14,607 nucleotides of DNA from Bifidobacterium breve. GTDB taxonomy: Bacteria; Actinomycetota; Acidimicrobiia; IMCC26256. Within the stretch, counting starts at the first letter, position 1. The number at the start of each line of letters is the position of its first letter. The notes under the pieces were generated by a model, which had not been told where the DNA came from, ran no database searches, and worked only from the letters and a program-made list of their open reading frames with translations. Positions 7,168-14,607 of this stretch are shown one piece after another. The stretch is taken from contig CAMDSG010000031.1 in the NCBI GenBank assembly GCA_945907055.1, positions 1 to 14,607 of the forward strand, in the 5' to 3' direction. Both the position numbers and the translations under genes were made by a program.

Positions 7168-8289
7168 CTACTCGCGACGGGCGATGATGACAGTAAAACC
7201 TCCAAGGCCCTCAGGGTCGGTAAGCATCGCTGCCTCGGTTGCCCTGCTTCTCCCGATTAAGGCCTCTAGGTCGCCACGTGCGGCACCCGCTAACCATCCG
7301 GCCTCGCCAGTCGCTACCTCATCCCCTATACCGAGCCCACTAAGCCAGTCAGATTGAGTTGTCTCGCTCTCAATCCTGAATCCCGCAGCCATGATGGCGT
7401 CTCTGAGCGGCTCAAGGACAACGTCGGAGGTGATATCAGTCTCCCCGGGATGCATTAACGGGTTGGAGCCTCGGGTGTGGTCTCGGTATGTCCGCAGCCA
7501 TCCCCCTCTGCGCGCCAAATCCTCTGCATTCCCTGCATAGTCAATGATCACCATCGCACCGGTCTCGATGCACTCTGCTGCGCGGGCAATCCACTCGACG
7601 ATGCCTACCTGCATTGGTAGGCGGTCGCCAATGCGCGCTGGGAACTCTGGAATAAGGCTACGACGCTGCGCGTCAAGTGGTGCGAGTACCTCAACGAAAT
7701 TTGGTGTTCCAGCCTCAGTGACACTCTGATCACCAAGCCCCACTCGAACCTCTGCCCAACCCTCGGTCGTGAACTCTGCAACATCAAAGGCAAGATTGTC
7801 GAGTAACTCGTTGGCAATGATCACCCCGTTAGTTGACGAACCCGGAAGATCTGCGAGTATCGATACGTTAGAGAACTTCCCTAGAGTCACTTCCTGCACC
7901 TGGCGAAGCGCCTCGCTCCGTTCAACCGTTATGTAATTGATCGCAGAGCTGAATCCTCGATCACTGCGCAGCACTTCTCGACAGAGTCGCCCTGATCCTG
8001 CGCCGGCCTCAAGAACTGTGAACTCCCTCGGGCTCCCCTGCTCTACCCATAATTTCTCGATCGCATACCCAACTATCAACCCAAACAATGAACCCGTCTC
8101 AGGGCTAGTTACAAAATCGGATCGACCAGTTGGGCCTCTACCGACCGCAAAAAATCCAGCGTCTTTATCGTAGAGAGCGGTCTCCATAAATAGCGAGAAC
8201 GGAATGCTTCCTGTGTTATCGATAATGTGAGCGAGCGAGTCGGAGACTAAGCGCTTGGGGCGCCCCTCTGACGCGCCGGACTCAATCAG
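7168..8289 (-). CDS. midA: MidA/NDUFAF7-family SAM-dependent methyltransferase
   Basis: This is a class I methyltransferase of the MidA (DUF185, COG1565) family. Counting from internal Met at 8187, visible motifs are EAGAGSG (60-66, SAM binding), NELLDNLAFDV (126-136, the family NELLDA motif), VIIDYAGN (213-220), YRDH (234-237) and PGETDIT (247-253). The eukaryotic member methylates an arginine of the 49-kDa complex I subunit during assembly. The ATG at 8187 is not the likely start. The same frame upstream encodes DNTGSIPFSLF, which continues the family's conserved N-terminus and stays open back to the end of nuoN. No ATG, GTG or TTG occurs there. CTG at 8289-8287, in a CTGA overlap with the nuoN stop, is the favoured start and gives 373 residues; ATT at 8286 is an alternative. 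The position directly after nuoN suggests co-expression with complex I. Confidence 0.88.
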   Translation of the reverse strand: MIESGASEGRPKRLVSDSLAHIIDNTGSIPFSLFMETALYDKDAGFFAVGRGPTGRSDFVTSPETGSLFGLIVGYAIEKLWVEQGSPREFTVLEAGAGSGRLCREVLRSDRGFSSAINYITVERSEALRQVQEVTLGKFSNVSILADLPGSSTNGVIIANELLDNLAFDVAEFTTEGWAEVRVGLGDQSVTEAGTPNFVEVLAPLDAQRRSLIPEFPARIGDRLPMQVGIVEWIARAAECIETGAMVIIDYAGNAEDLARRGGWLRTYRDHTRGSNPLMHPGETDITSDVVLEPLRDAIMAAGFRIESETTQSDWLSGLGIGDEVATGEAGWLAGAARGDLEALIGRSRATEAAMLTDPEGLGGFTVIIARRE

Positions 8290-9755
8290 AGCGCAGCGCC
8301 TGCTAGTTCACCGAGGCGCGCGATGACCTGCGGGTAAATACCGACGATCAGAACAAACGATCCGGTAATGGCGATTGCGGCATTGAGCGCAAACGGCGTC
8401 TTAAGGGGGCGTAGATCAATTCCCTCAGGGGTCTCTCTAAACCAAATTGCCCTCGCGACTCCTGCGTAATAGAAGAACGCTATGACCGAGTTGAGGGCCG
8501 CTATTACTCCAAGGATCACCGCTGGCGTTGTTCCCGCGTCTAGCACTGAACGGAACATCACAAACTTCGCAAACCAACCGGCGAGAGGGGGAATACCAGC
8601 GAGCGAGAATAGGAAAGCCGAGGTCATAACCGCCAAGATCGGTGAGTACTTAGACATTCCGCCGAAGGACGAGATCTCATCGGATTGAGTACGTCGCATT
8701 GCAGCAATTACACATGCAAACATTCCGAGGTTCATCGCTCCATAGATCAGGATGTAGACAACTACCGCCTCGAATGAAGCACTCTTGGAGCTCCCGGCGC
8801 CAGCAACGGCGAAGGGCACGAGCATGAATCCGCCCTGGGCGATTGAGGAATACGCAAGCATGCGAACAATGCTCGTCTGGCGAATCGCAACGAGGTTTCC
8901 AACTGTCATGGAGAGCGCTGCTAGTACCCAAATTATGGGCTGCCAAGATGTATGGCTTGCATAGAAGCCGAAGAAGATGATGTTTAGAAGAGCAACAAAT
9001 CCACCTGCTTTGGATGCAACAGATAGGAATGCCGTAACAGGTATGGGCGCACCATCGTAAGTATCAGGCGCCCAGAAGTGAAACGGCACAGCGCTGATCT
9101 TGAATGCAAAACCCACAATGGTGAGGAAGATCGCGATGCTGAAGAGCGCTGGGGTACCCGCTGATCCTGCATATTCGGCAATTCCGGAGAGCGAGGTTGA
9201 GCCACTGAGTCCGTAGACCATCGACATTCCATAGAGCATCACCGCGGAGGAGAGGACGCCGATAATGAAGTACTTGACCGCTGCCTCGTTGGAGCGCGTG
9301 TCGTGCTTTCTCCAGCCTGCGAGCACGAAGGTCGGGATAGAGATCATCTCTAGAGCAACAAATATGGTGATGAGGTCGCGCGCCCCTGCCATGATCATCA
9401 TGCCAAGCGTTGAGGTGAGGACTAATACATAGAACTCTCCCTGGTAGTAGTCGCCCTCCCCAATGTGGTCGACAGAGATGAGGAGTGTCACGTAGGCGAC
9501 AACCAGGAAGAATCCTTGAAACGCAAGAGTATAGGTATCGACAACAAACGCCCCGCCGAAGAGAGACCGGGTGCCACCATCCCTTGCAAGAGTGATGATC
9601 GGGATCAGCGCAGCAAGGGTTCCAAACGCGGCTAGTTGATATGTCTTGAAGCGTTCACGGTACTCAAAGAAAAAGTCCGCGATCAGCACGACAACGATCG
9701 TCACTGTCATAGCGACGAGCGGAGCTAGCGCGTGTAGATCCCACTGCACCTTCAC
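8286..9755 (-). CDS. nuoN: NADH-quinone oxidoreductase subunit N
   Basis: This antiporter-like membrane subunit of complex I (489 residues, about 14 membrane helices) forms one of the proton-translocating modules next to NuoK and NuoM. Conserved charged residues line up with the E. coli protein: E136 (ALEMISIP) in helix 5, K161 in helix 6, K219 (FKISAVPFHFWAPD) in helix 7, K249 (ASKAGGF) in helix 8 and K397 (GWFAKF) in helix 12. The channel looks functional. The start is GTG at 9755, 4 nt after the nuoM stop, with GGGGG about 8 nt upstream. Length agrees with the family. Its stop codon overlaps the proposed midA start by 4 nt. It is the last complex I subunit gene of the operon. Confidence 0.97.
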   Translation of the reverse strand: MKVQWDLHALAPLVAMTVTIVVVLIADFFFEYRERFKTYQLAAFGTLAALIPIITLARDGGTRSLFGGAFVVDTYTLAFQGFFLVVAYVTLLISVDHIGEGDYYQGEFYVLVLTSTLGMMIMAGARDLITIFVALEMISIPTFVLAGWRKHDTRSNEAAVKYFIIGVLSSAVMLYGMSMVYGLSGSTSLSGIAEYAGSAGTPALFSIAIFLTIVGFAFKISAVPFHFWAPDTYDGAPIPVTAFLSVASKAGGFVALLNIIFFGFYASHTSWQPIIWVLAALSMTVGNLVAIRQTSIVRMLAYSSIAQGGFMLVPFAVAGAGSSKSASFEAVVVYILIYGAMNLGMFACVIAAMRRTQSDEISSFGGMSKYSPILAVMTSAFLFSLAGIPPLAGWFAKFVMFRSVLDAGTTPAVILGVIAALNSVIAFFYYAGVARAIWFRETPEGIDLRPLKTPFALNAAIAITGSFVLIVGIYPQVIARLGELAGAAL

Positions 9756-9759
9756 TCGG

Positions 9760-11268
9760 TCAGCCCCCGAAGATGCGCGTTACTGCGCGGTCGGTGACAC
9801 CGAAGATGATCTGCGGGTAGATACCTAGAGCAAGCGTTAGGAGAATCAGCGGCGTCCATGCCATCCACTCTGCAGGCCCGACATCGTGAATATCGGCCTC
9901 TGCGAATTCGTCCTTAGGTACCCCAAAGGCAACGCGCTGGTACATCCACAGGAGATACCCCGCAGAGAGAACCGTTCCAATAGCGGCGACCACCATAAAG
10001 CCGCGGAATAAACCCTCAGATAGACCAGCGGCAGGGCTATACGCAGCGAGAATCGCCGGAAACTCTCCCCAGAATCCTGCAAGGCCAGGGAGACCCAGCG
10101 AAGCCATTACGGCAAAACCCAGTATCCAACCCATACGCGGTGCCTGCTGAAGGAGTCCACCAAGTCTTGACATTTCGCGGGTGTGGTAGTTGTGCTGAAC
10201 AGAGCCGGCGATGAAGAAGAGGAGTCCGGTTATTAATCCATGTGCAACCATCCCGAAGATCGCTGCGTTGATTCCAAATGTCGTCAGCGTTGAAATACCA
10301 AGCATCACGAAGCCCATATGAGCGACAGAGGAGAAGGCGATCAAGCGCTTCATATCTGTCTGCGCTAGGCAAGCCAGGGCACCGTAAATAATGCCGATCA
10401 CTGCGAGCAGACCGATCCAAGGGGCCCATGTCTGCGCGCCACTTGGGAGAATTGGGAGAGCGATTCGAATGAAACCAAATGTTCCGAGTTTTAGAAGCAC
10501 TGCAGCCAAGATGACAGAGCCAACAGTCGGGGCCTCCGTATGCGCATCGGGCAGCCAAGTGTGGAACGGGAACATAGGAACCTTGATCGCGAATCCAAGG
10601 AACAGACCAGCGAATATCAAGACTTGCGTGCCGTGAGCAATACCCACACCGTGAAGGCGTGCAAGCTCTGGTATCTGGAAGGTACCGAGCTTGAAGTAGA
10701 GCGCCAAGAACGACAGAAGCATCAATGCTGAACCGAAGAGGGTGAACAGGAAGAACTTGATGGATGCGTACTCGCGGTTTGGTCCTCCCCAGACGCCAAT
10801 CATGAAAAACATCGGGAGACGCACTACCTCGAAGAAGATGAAGAACAAGATCAAGTCTTGTGCAACGAACGTTCCATTCATTCCGACCTCAAGGAGCAGG
10901 ATAAGAGCTAGGAACGCCTTCGGGTTGTGTGGCTCTGGAAAGTGGTTCCATGAGTAGATAATGCAGAGGATCGTGATCAGCATTGACAGAGCAAACATCG
11001 GGAGTGCAATGCCGTCTATGCCTAGGTGGTAGCGAGCGTCGATCACCGGTATCCAGCTCTTGTTCACTACGAACTGCAGGCTCCCAGACCTGTTGTAGTT
11101 GAACCTCGTAAGGATCCCAATGCCGACGGCAGCCGTGACGATGGTTGTCAGGAGCGCTACGACCTTTACGGTCTGCTCCTGAGCCTTCGGCGTGGCTAAT
11201 ACCAACACGAGACCGACTGCGGGGAGGAATACCGCAAGGGTAAGTGCCCAACTGTCGAACCAATCCAT
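9760..11268 (-). CDS. nuoM: NADH-quinone oxidoreductase subunit M
   Basis: This is the middle antiporter-like subunit of complex I, with 502 residues and about 14 membrane helices. Key residues are present: E147 (FFEVVRLPMFF, helix 5), K229 (FAIKVPMFPFHTWLPDAH, helix 7), K260 (LLKLGTFG, helix 8) and E402 (FWGEFP, helix 12), matching E. coli E144, K234, K265 and E407. An arginine at 150, three residues after the essential E147, stands where E. coli has leucine. ATG at 11268 is preceded by an ideal AGGAGG (11283-11278) with 9-nt spacing. That sequence lies in the 17-nt gap after nuoL and indicates independent strong initiation. It is followed by nuoN after 4 nt. Confidence 0.97.
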   Translation of the reverse strand: MDWFDSWALTLAVFLPAVGLVLVLATPKAQEQTVKVVALLTTIVTAAVGIGILTRFNYNRSGSLQFVVNKSWIPVIDARYHLGIDGIALPMFALSMLITILCIIYSWNHFPEPHNPKAFLALILLLEVGMNGTFVAQDLILFFIFFEVVRLPMFFMIGVWGGPNREYASIKFFLFTLFGSALMLLSFLALYFKLGTFQIPELARLHGVGIAHGTQVLIFAGLFLGFAIKVPMFPFHTWLPDAHTEAPTVGSVILAAVLLKLGTFGFIRIALPILPSGAQTWAPWIGLLAVIGIIYGALACLAQTDMKRLIAFSSVAHMGFVMLGISTLTTFGINAAIFGMVAHGLITGLLFFIAGSVQHNYHTREMSRLGGLLQQAPRMGWILGFAVMASLGLPGLAGFWGEFPAILAAYSPAAGLSEGLFRGFMVVAAIGTVLSAGYLLWMYQRVAFGVPKDEFAEADIHDVGPAEWMAWTPLILLTLALGIYPQIIFGVTDRAVTRIFGG

Positions 11269-11285
11269 TTAAAGAATCCTCCTGA

Positions 11286-13421
11286 TTACTTTGCGAGAAT
11301 GAGCGCGATACTGAAGATCGCGATCGCAATGACGATGAGCAGCGCATAACGCTGTACCTGACCAGACTGCAGGCGACGAAGAAGCCCTCCGGCCGCCCCT
11401 GTCTCCTTAGCAAGCCCGTTATATGCAGAGTCGACCGTACCTTGATCGACATATTTGTAGAGACCGCGCCCGATTGCGGGTGCTCCTCGACCGATACCAT
11501 TTACGACACCATCAAGAATGTTCTGGTTGAACCAGTACGCGCTTCGAGCCAATGGCCCCTTGATTCCCCCTACCACGACGTCTGTGTAAAGAACGTCTAG
11601 GTAGTACTTATTGACGAGGAATGTATAACCACCGCGCGCTGCTGCATTGCGCTGCGTGAGACCCTTGAATGGTCCGAGTTGATCCTTGCGGAACCAGAGG
11701 TATGAGCAGACTCCAACCGATAGCAGGACCGCCATTACGGAGACCGCTGCGAGTATTCCCTCGAACTCCGGCACCACTATCGGTGGGAATGCTTGGCGAG
11801 GCTCGACGTACTCCACGAATTTCTCAATGCCAAGTGGCGCAGCATTCGCGAGACCTGCAACCGTGCTGAAGACAGCAAGAATGATTAGGGGAACCGTGAT
11901 TGCTTTAGGCGACTCGTGCGGGTGGTGGTGACCGCGGTACTCACCGAAGAATGTGAGGTAGATGCAGCGAGTCATATAAGCGGCAGTCAGAACCGCACCC
12001 GCTATTCCGACAATCTGGAAGAAGTGGAATCCACTCTGCCCTGCAGTCGCAAGAATTTCATCCTTGGACCAGAATCCGGCAAGTGGAACGACCCCTGCGA
12101 GAGCGGCTGACCCGATCATGAAGGTCGCGAAAGTGATCGGCATGAACTTACGCAGACCACCCATGTCCTTCTTCATATCAAACGAGTGATGCGACCCTGA
12201 ATGACTAATGGAGCCGGCCCCGAGGAATAGCAGAGCCTTGAAGAATGCATGTGTAAAGAGGTGGAAGATTGCACCGACCCATGCACCGACGCCTAGCCCC
12301 ATGACCATGTAACCGAGTTGGCTAATAGTTGAGTAGGCAAGAACTTTCTTGATGTCGTCCTGCACAAATGCAAGGAGAGCGCCGACAATGATTGTGATGG
12401 CACCGATAATCGCCATCGGGTTCATACCGCCATCGCCGATCGAGAAGCCCTGCCAGAAGACGCCGTATAGACGACCCCCGAGATAGACGCCGGCTACAAC
12501 CATTGTTGCAGCGTGAATCAGCGCGGAGACAGGTGTTGGTCCGGCCATTGCATCGGGGAGCCAGGTATGGAGTGGGAACTGTCCACTCTTTCCGATAATC
12601 CCCATGAGCAGTAGTGATGCTCCGACTAACCAGATTGTGTGCCCACCACGACCGGCCAATGCAGCCTCATTGATCTCAGTGAGGTTGAAGGTCTGACCAG
12701 CAGCGAAGAAAGTGACGATTACTCCAAGTAGGAGCCCTATGTCACCCGTGCGCGTTGTGAGAAAGGCTTTGATCGCAGCACTCGAGTTTGGCTTCTCCTC
12801 CCACCAGTGACCAATCAGCATGAAGGAGCAGACACCAACAAGCTCCCAACCCGCGAGGAGCATCAGTGAGTTATCAGCGACCACCAGTACGAGCATGGAG
12901 CCAGTAAAGAGGCTCAGTGCTGCATAGAAGTATGTGTAGCGAGTGTCGTGCTCCATGTAAGCGGTTGAGTAGACGTGGACAAGGAGGGAGATAAATGTGA
13001 CGACGAAGAGCATCATCACGGCCAGCCCGTCGATCTGTATCCCCGCCGTGAATTTAATGAGGCCGTTTGACCACCAGTCCCATGTCTGGGTAATCGGTGC
13101 AACACTGCTCTCTCCTGGAGTGCTGAACGCAAAGCTCTTGCCAAATCCAGATAGAGCAGAGCCGCCCTCTCCCTCTAGCGATTTATCTACATGCTGAATC
13201 CATTGAAATACAGTGATGCATGACATTACGAATGCCGCGCCTACCGCTGTGATTCCTACCTCTGCACCCCTCTTGGGCATGCGCTTTCCGAAGAGAAGGA
13301 TTATTACGAAGGAGAGCACCATCAGCAAGGGGATTACCCAGGCGTGGGAGATGAGCCAGGGGGAAGCTATCTCTGTCTTCTCTGCATACTCTGTTGATGT
13401 CTGTAATGCGAGTCTGTACAT
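11286..13421 (-). CDS. nuoL: NADH-quinone oxidoreductase subunit L
   Basis: This is the distal antiporter-like subunit of complex I. It has 711 residues, longer than the 613 of E. coli. Extra sequence is seen in a loop near 75-115 and before the C-terminal helix (about 575-690). Proton-path residues are intact: E193 (GWELVGVCS), D227 (TRTGD), K278 (IIGKSGQFPLHTWLPDAM), H303 (LIHAATMV), H387, H391 and K395 (HLFTHAFFKALLF) and K453 (FWSKDEIL). The C-terminus ends in a hydrophobic helix (692-709), expected to anchor the long lateral helix that runs along NuoM and NuoN. ATG at 13421 lies 10 nt after the nuoK stop. The only purine-rich stretch is too far upstream to be a good ribosome-binding site, so initiation may depend on nuoK translation. 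Confidence 0.96.
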   Translation of the reverse strand: MYRLALQTSTEYAEKTEIASPWLISHAWVIPLLMVLSFVIILLFGKRMPKRGAEVGITAVGAAFVMSCITVFQWIQHVDKSLEGEGGSALSGFGKSFAFSTPGESSVAPITQTWDWWSNGLIKFTAGIQIDGLAVMMLFVVTFISLLVHVYSTAYMEHDTRYTYFYAALSLFTGSMLVLVVADNSLMLLAGWELVGVCSFMLIGHWWEEKPNSSAAIKAFLTTRTGDIGLLLGVIVTFFAAGQTFNLTEINEAALAGRGGHTIWLVGASLLLMGIIGKSGQFPLHTWLPDAMAGPTPVSALIHAATMVVAGVYLGGRLYGVFWQGFSIGDGGMNPMAIIGAITIIVGALLAFVQDDIKKVLAYSTISQLGYMVMGLGVGAWVGAIFHLFTHAFFKALLFLGAGSISHSGSHHSFDMKKDMGGLRKFMPITFATFMIGSAALAGVVPLAGFWSKDEILATAGQSGFHFFQIVGIAGAVLTAAYMTRCIYLTFFGEYRGHHHPHESPKAITVPLIILAVFSTVAGLANAAPLGIEKFVEYVEPRQAFPPIVVPEFEGILAAVSVMAVLLSVGVCSYLWFRKDQLGPFKGLTQRNAAARGGYTFLVNKYYLDVLYTDVVVGGIKGPLARSAYWFNQNILDGVVNGIGRGAPAIGRGLYKYVDQGTVDSAYNGLAKETGAAGGLLRRLQSGQVQRYALLIVIAIAIFSIALILAK

Positions 13422-13431
13422 AGTTATAAAA

Positions 13432-13731
13432 TCAGCCCTTCAATTGTTGGGCCTGATCAAGGTCCGGGCTGCGGAAATTACGGAATAAGAGCAGGATGAT
13501 CGCGAGACCTACGCCAACCTCGGCGGCCGCGATCGTGATCACGAAGAGAACAAAGATCTGTCCACTCGTTTCTTGTAGGTAAGCCGAGAATGCGATCAGA
13601 TTGAGGTTGACTGCATTAAGCATCAGCTCAATGCTCATAAGGACAAGCACTCCGTTACGACGGACTAGCACGCCGTATATCCCAATGCAGAAAAGCACAG
13701 CGGCGAGGATGAGGAACTGGTTGAGGATCAT
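13432..13731 (-). CDS. nuoK: NADH-quinone oxidoreductase subunit K
   Basis: This small membrane subunit of complex I has 99 residues and three helices. The two helix-embedded glutamates needed for proton transfer are present: E35 (SIELMLNAVNLN) and E71 (IAAAEVGVGLAI), matching E. coli E36 and E72. ATG at 13731 overlaps the nuoJ stop by one base (TGATG). AGGAGA, 6 nt upstream and inside the last nuoJ codons, supports the start. Length is typical of the family. Confidence 0.97.
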   Translation of the reverse strand: MILNQFLILAAVLFCIGIYGVLVRRNGVLVLMSIELMLNAVNLNLIAFSAYLQETSGQIFVLFVITIAAAEVGVGLAIILLLFRNFRSPDLDQAQQLKG

Positions 13732-14219
13732 CAGTCTCTCCTAGCCAGAACAATCGCTCCGACTAAGGCAGCGAGTAGGAGAATCGAGACCGCCTCGAAT
13801 GGGACGATGTAGAGGCGGAATATGTCCGATGACAGCACCGAGGTCTTAGTAGGTGCATCAATAACTACTTTGGAGTTACCGAATGCATCGACTAGAAGAG
13901 CGGTAAGGGTGCCTACCAATGCAAGGGAGGCTACAAACGCCGGCATTCTCTGGGAGTTATCGAGATCTAGGTCGCCCATTGGTGAACGAGTCAGCATGAT
14001 CCCGAATAAGAAGAGGATTACAACGGCCCCGATATAAATCAGCACCTGCACCCATGCAACAAACTCGGCTGCTAAGAGGATGTACTGAGCAGCTGCACCA
14101 GCAAGCACAATCACGAGGTAGAGAGCAGCGTGCACAACATTGCTCGTACGCACCACACCGATAGCGCTGAGCACCATCGCTATTGCGATGATCCAGAAGG
14201 CGACGTTCTGAGCAACCAT
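13731..14219 (-). CDS. nuoJ: NADH-quinone oxidoreductase subunit J
   Basis: This membrane subunit of complex I has 162 residues and about five helices. The third-helix signature WVQVLIYIGAVVILFLFGIML (56-76) is the family hallmark; it includes Y62 at the position of the conserved tyrosine near the helix distortion that couples quinone chemistry to proton pumping. The last helix follows the conserved PFEAVSILLLAALVGAI (140-156). ATG at 14219 overlaps the nuoI stop by one base (TAATG). The next gene, nuoK, overlaps its stop by one base, so nuoI, nuoJ and nuoK are likely translationally coupled. Confidence 0.96.
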   Translation of the reverse strand: MVAQNVAFWIIAIAMVLSAIGVVRTSNVVHAALYLVIVLAGAAAQYILLAAEFVAWVQVLIYIGAVVILFLFGIMLTRSPMGDLDLDNSQRMPAFVASLALVGTLTALLVDAFGNSKVVIDAPTKTSVLSSDIFRLYIVPFEAVSILLLAALVGAIVLARRD

Positions 14220-14607
14220 TACTTCTTCGCCTTCGCAGGAGGCGCAGAGCCAACCTCTAAAGGCTCAACCTCGGGAACAGTGTGGAACCACTCTCCGAGT
14301 CGGTCCTTGTTGTGCAAGAGGCTTGCAATATTGGGCTCGGAGTATTCGTACTCTGGGCTCCAGAAGAGGGCATCGAACGGGCAGACCTCAACACAGATTC
14401 CGCAGTACATGCAGAGCGCGTAATCGATATCGAACCGATCTAGAAGGTTTACAGCACGCGGTCGTCCACCCTCGCGACGAGCAGGTCTCTCTTCTTTATG
14501 CCCCTCGATGTAGATGCACCAGTCTGGGCAGGCGCGGCTGCAGAGCATGCATGAAGTGCAGTTGTCTTCATGCAGTGCAATGACTCCACGCGAGCGGGCT
14601 GGTGGCT
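14219..14607 (-). CDS. nuoI: NADH-quinone oxidoreductase subunit I (5' end missing)
   Basis: This is the peripheral-arm subunit of complex I that holds two [4Fe-4S] clusters (N6a and N6b) leading electrons to N2 and the quinone site. The reading frame is open to the window edge, leaving 128 residues visible from the C-terminal side and the N-terminus missing. Both ferredoxin motifs are complete: CTSCMLCSRACP (visible residues 16-27) and CMYCGICVEVCP (65-76). The PDWCIYIEGHKEE continuation after the first motif is of the actinobacterial type. The ATG at 14548 lies between cysteines of the first motif and cannot be the start. The C-terminus ends in a short lysine/alanine-rich tail. Confidence 0.96.
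   Translation of the reverse strand, partial: PPARSRGVIALHEDNCTSCMLCSRACPDWCIYIEGHKEERPARREGGRPRAVNLLDRFDIDYALCMYCGICVEVCPFDALFWSPEYEYSEPNIASLLHNKDRLGEWFHTVPEVEPLEVGSAPPAKAKK

Noticed and set aside
7119..7168. Inverted repeat GCGATTT/AAATCGC as a terminator after midA
   Set aside because: The arms are only 7 bp with a loop of 36 nt, and no T-run follows on the minus strand.
8201..8210. AGGAAG (minus strand, near 8205-8210) as a ribosome-binding site for the midA ATG at 8187
   Set aside because: The spacing to that ATG is far too long. The intervening codons also encode conserved family sequence, so they are translated.
14323..14583. Plus-strand open frames opposite nuoI and nuoJ, and similar long antisense frames elsewhere (e.g. 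4492-4729, 5833-6189, 10037-10558)
   Set aside because: They lie opposite or in another frame of strongly conserved genes, have no family signatures and show arginine/serine-rich shadow composition.
1..14607. CRISPR array, transposon ends, phage genes or a dedicated defence island
   Set aside because: No regularly spaced repeats, transposase or integrase motifs, or phage structural genes were seen. The HNH gene alone does not make a defence system.

Overview
The window looks like chromosomal DNA from a member of the Actinomycetota with moderate GC content (roughly mid-50s by eye, not computed). Three things point there. One is a DUF222/13E12-type HNH endonuclease gene with a Gram-positive/actinobacterial LexA (SOS) box on its start codon. 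The second is a NuoI first cluster motif of the actinobacterial CTxCMLC...CPDWCIYI type. The third is a tRNA gene without an encoded CCA end. A finer placement, such as uncultured freshwater or marine Acidimicrobiia or Actinomycetes, is only a guess.

The left part (1-2090) is transcribed mostly to the right. A perfect 16-bp palindromic SOS box at 1-16 contains the ATG of the HNH endonuclease gene (9-1235). A non-coding stretch follows (1236-1470) with a GC-rich hairpin and a 13-bp tandem repeat. Next come a class II tRNA-Tyr gene (GTA anticodon, minus strand) and, divergently, the yajQ-family gene (1602-2090).

The middle part (2126-7032, minus strand) is a tightly packed three-gene unit: acetyl-CoA synthetase (acs), a small HAD-family phosphatase-like protein, and an 805-residue membrane protein with an internal spermidine-synthase-like (SAM-binding fold) domain. 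The acs/HAD junction is a 1-nt TAATG overlap and the HAD/membrane-protein gap is 3 nt, so co-translation is likely. A 135-bp gap (7033-7167) separates acs from the genes upstream and contains a 16-bp inverted repeat over the acs ribosome-binding site.

The right part (7168-14607, minus strand) is the distal half of a respiratory complex I operon in the standard order nuoI (cut by the window edge), nuoJ, nuoK, nuoL, nuoM, nuoN. It ends with a MidA/NDUFAF7-family methyltransferase gene. All the proton-channel lysines and glutamates checked in NuoK, L, M and N are present. The midA reading frame has no ATG, GTG or TTG that would give a complete N-terminus. The conserved N-terminal residues can be translated only if initiation uses a non-standard codon, most simply a CTG in a CTGA overlap with the nuoN stop.

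Together the unit suggests acetate activation (Acs) feeding central metabolism beside NADH oxidation by complex I. A candidate complex I assembly factor is encoded in the same transcript as its presumed target complex. No CRISPR array, insertion sequence, integrase or clearly novel multi-gene defence system is visible. The most notable points are the SOS box on a start codon, the nuo-linked midA with its unusual start, and the spermidine-synthase-like membrane protein lacking the usual catalytic aspartate.
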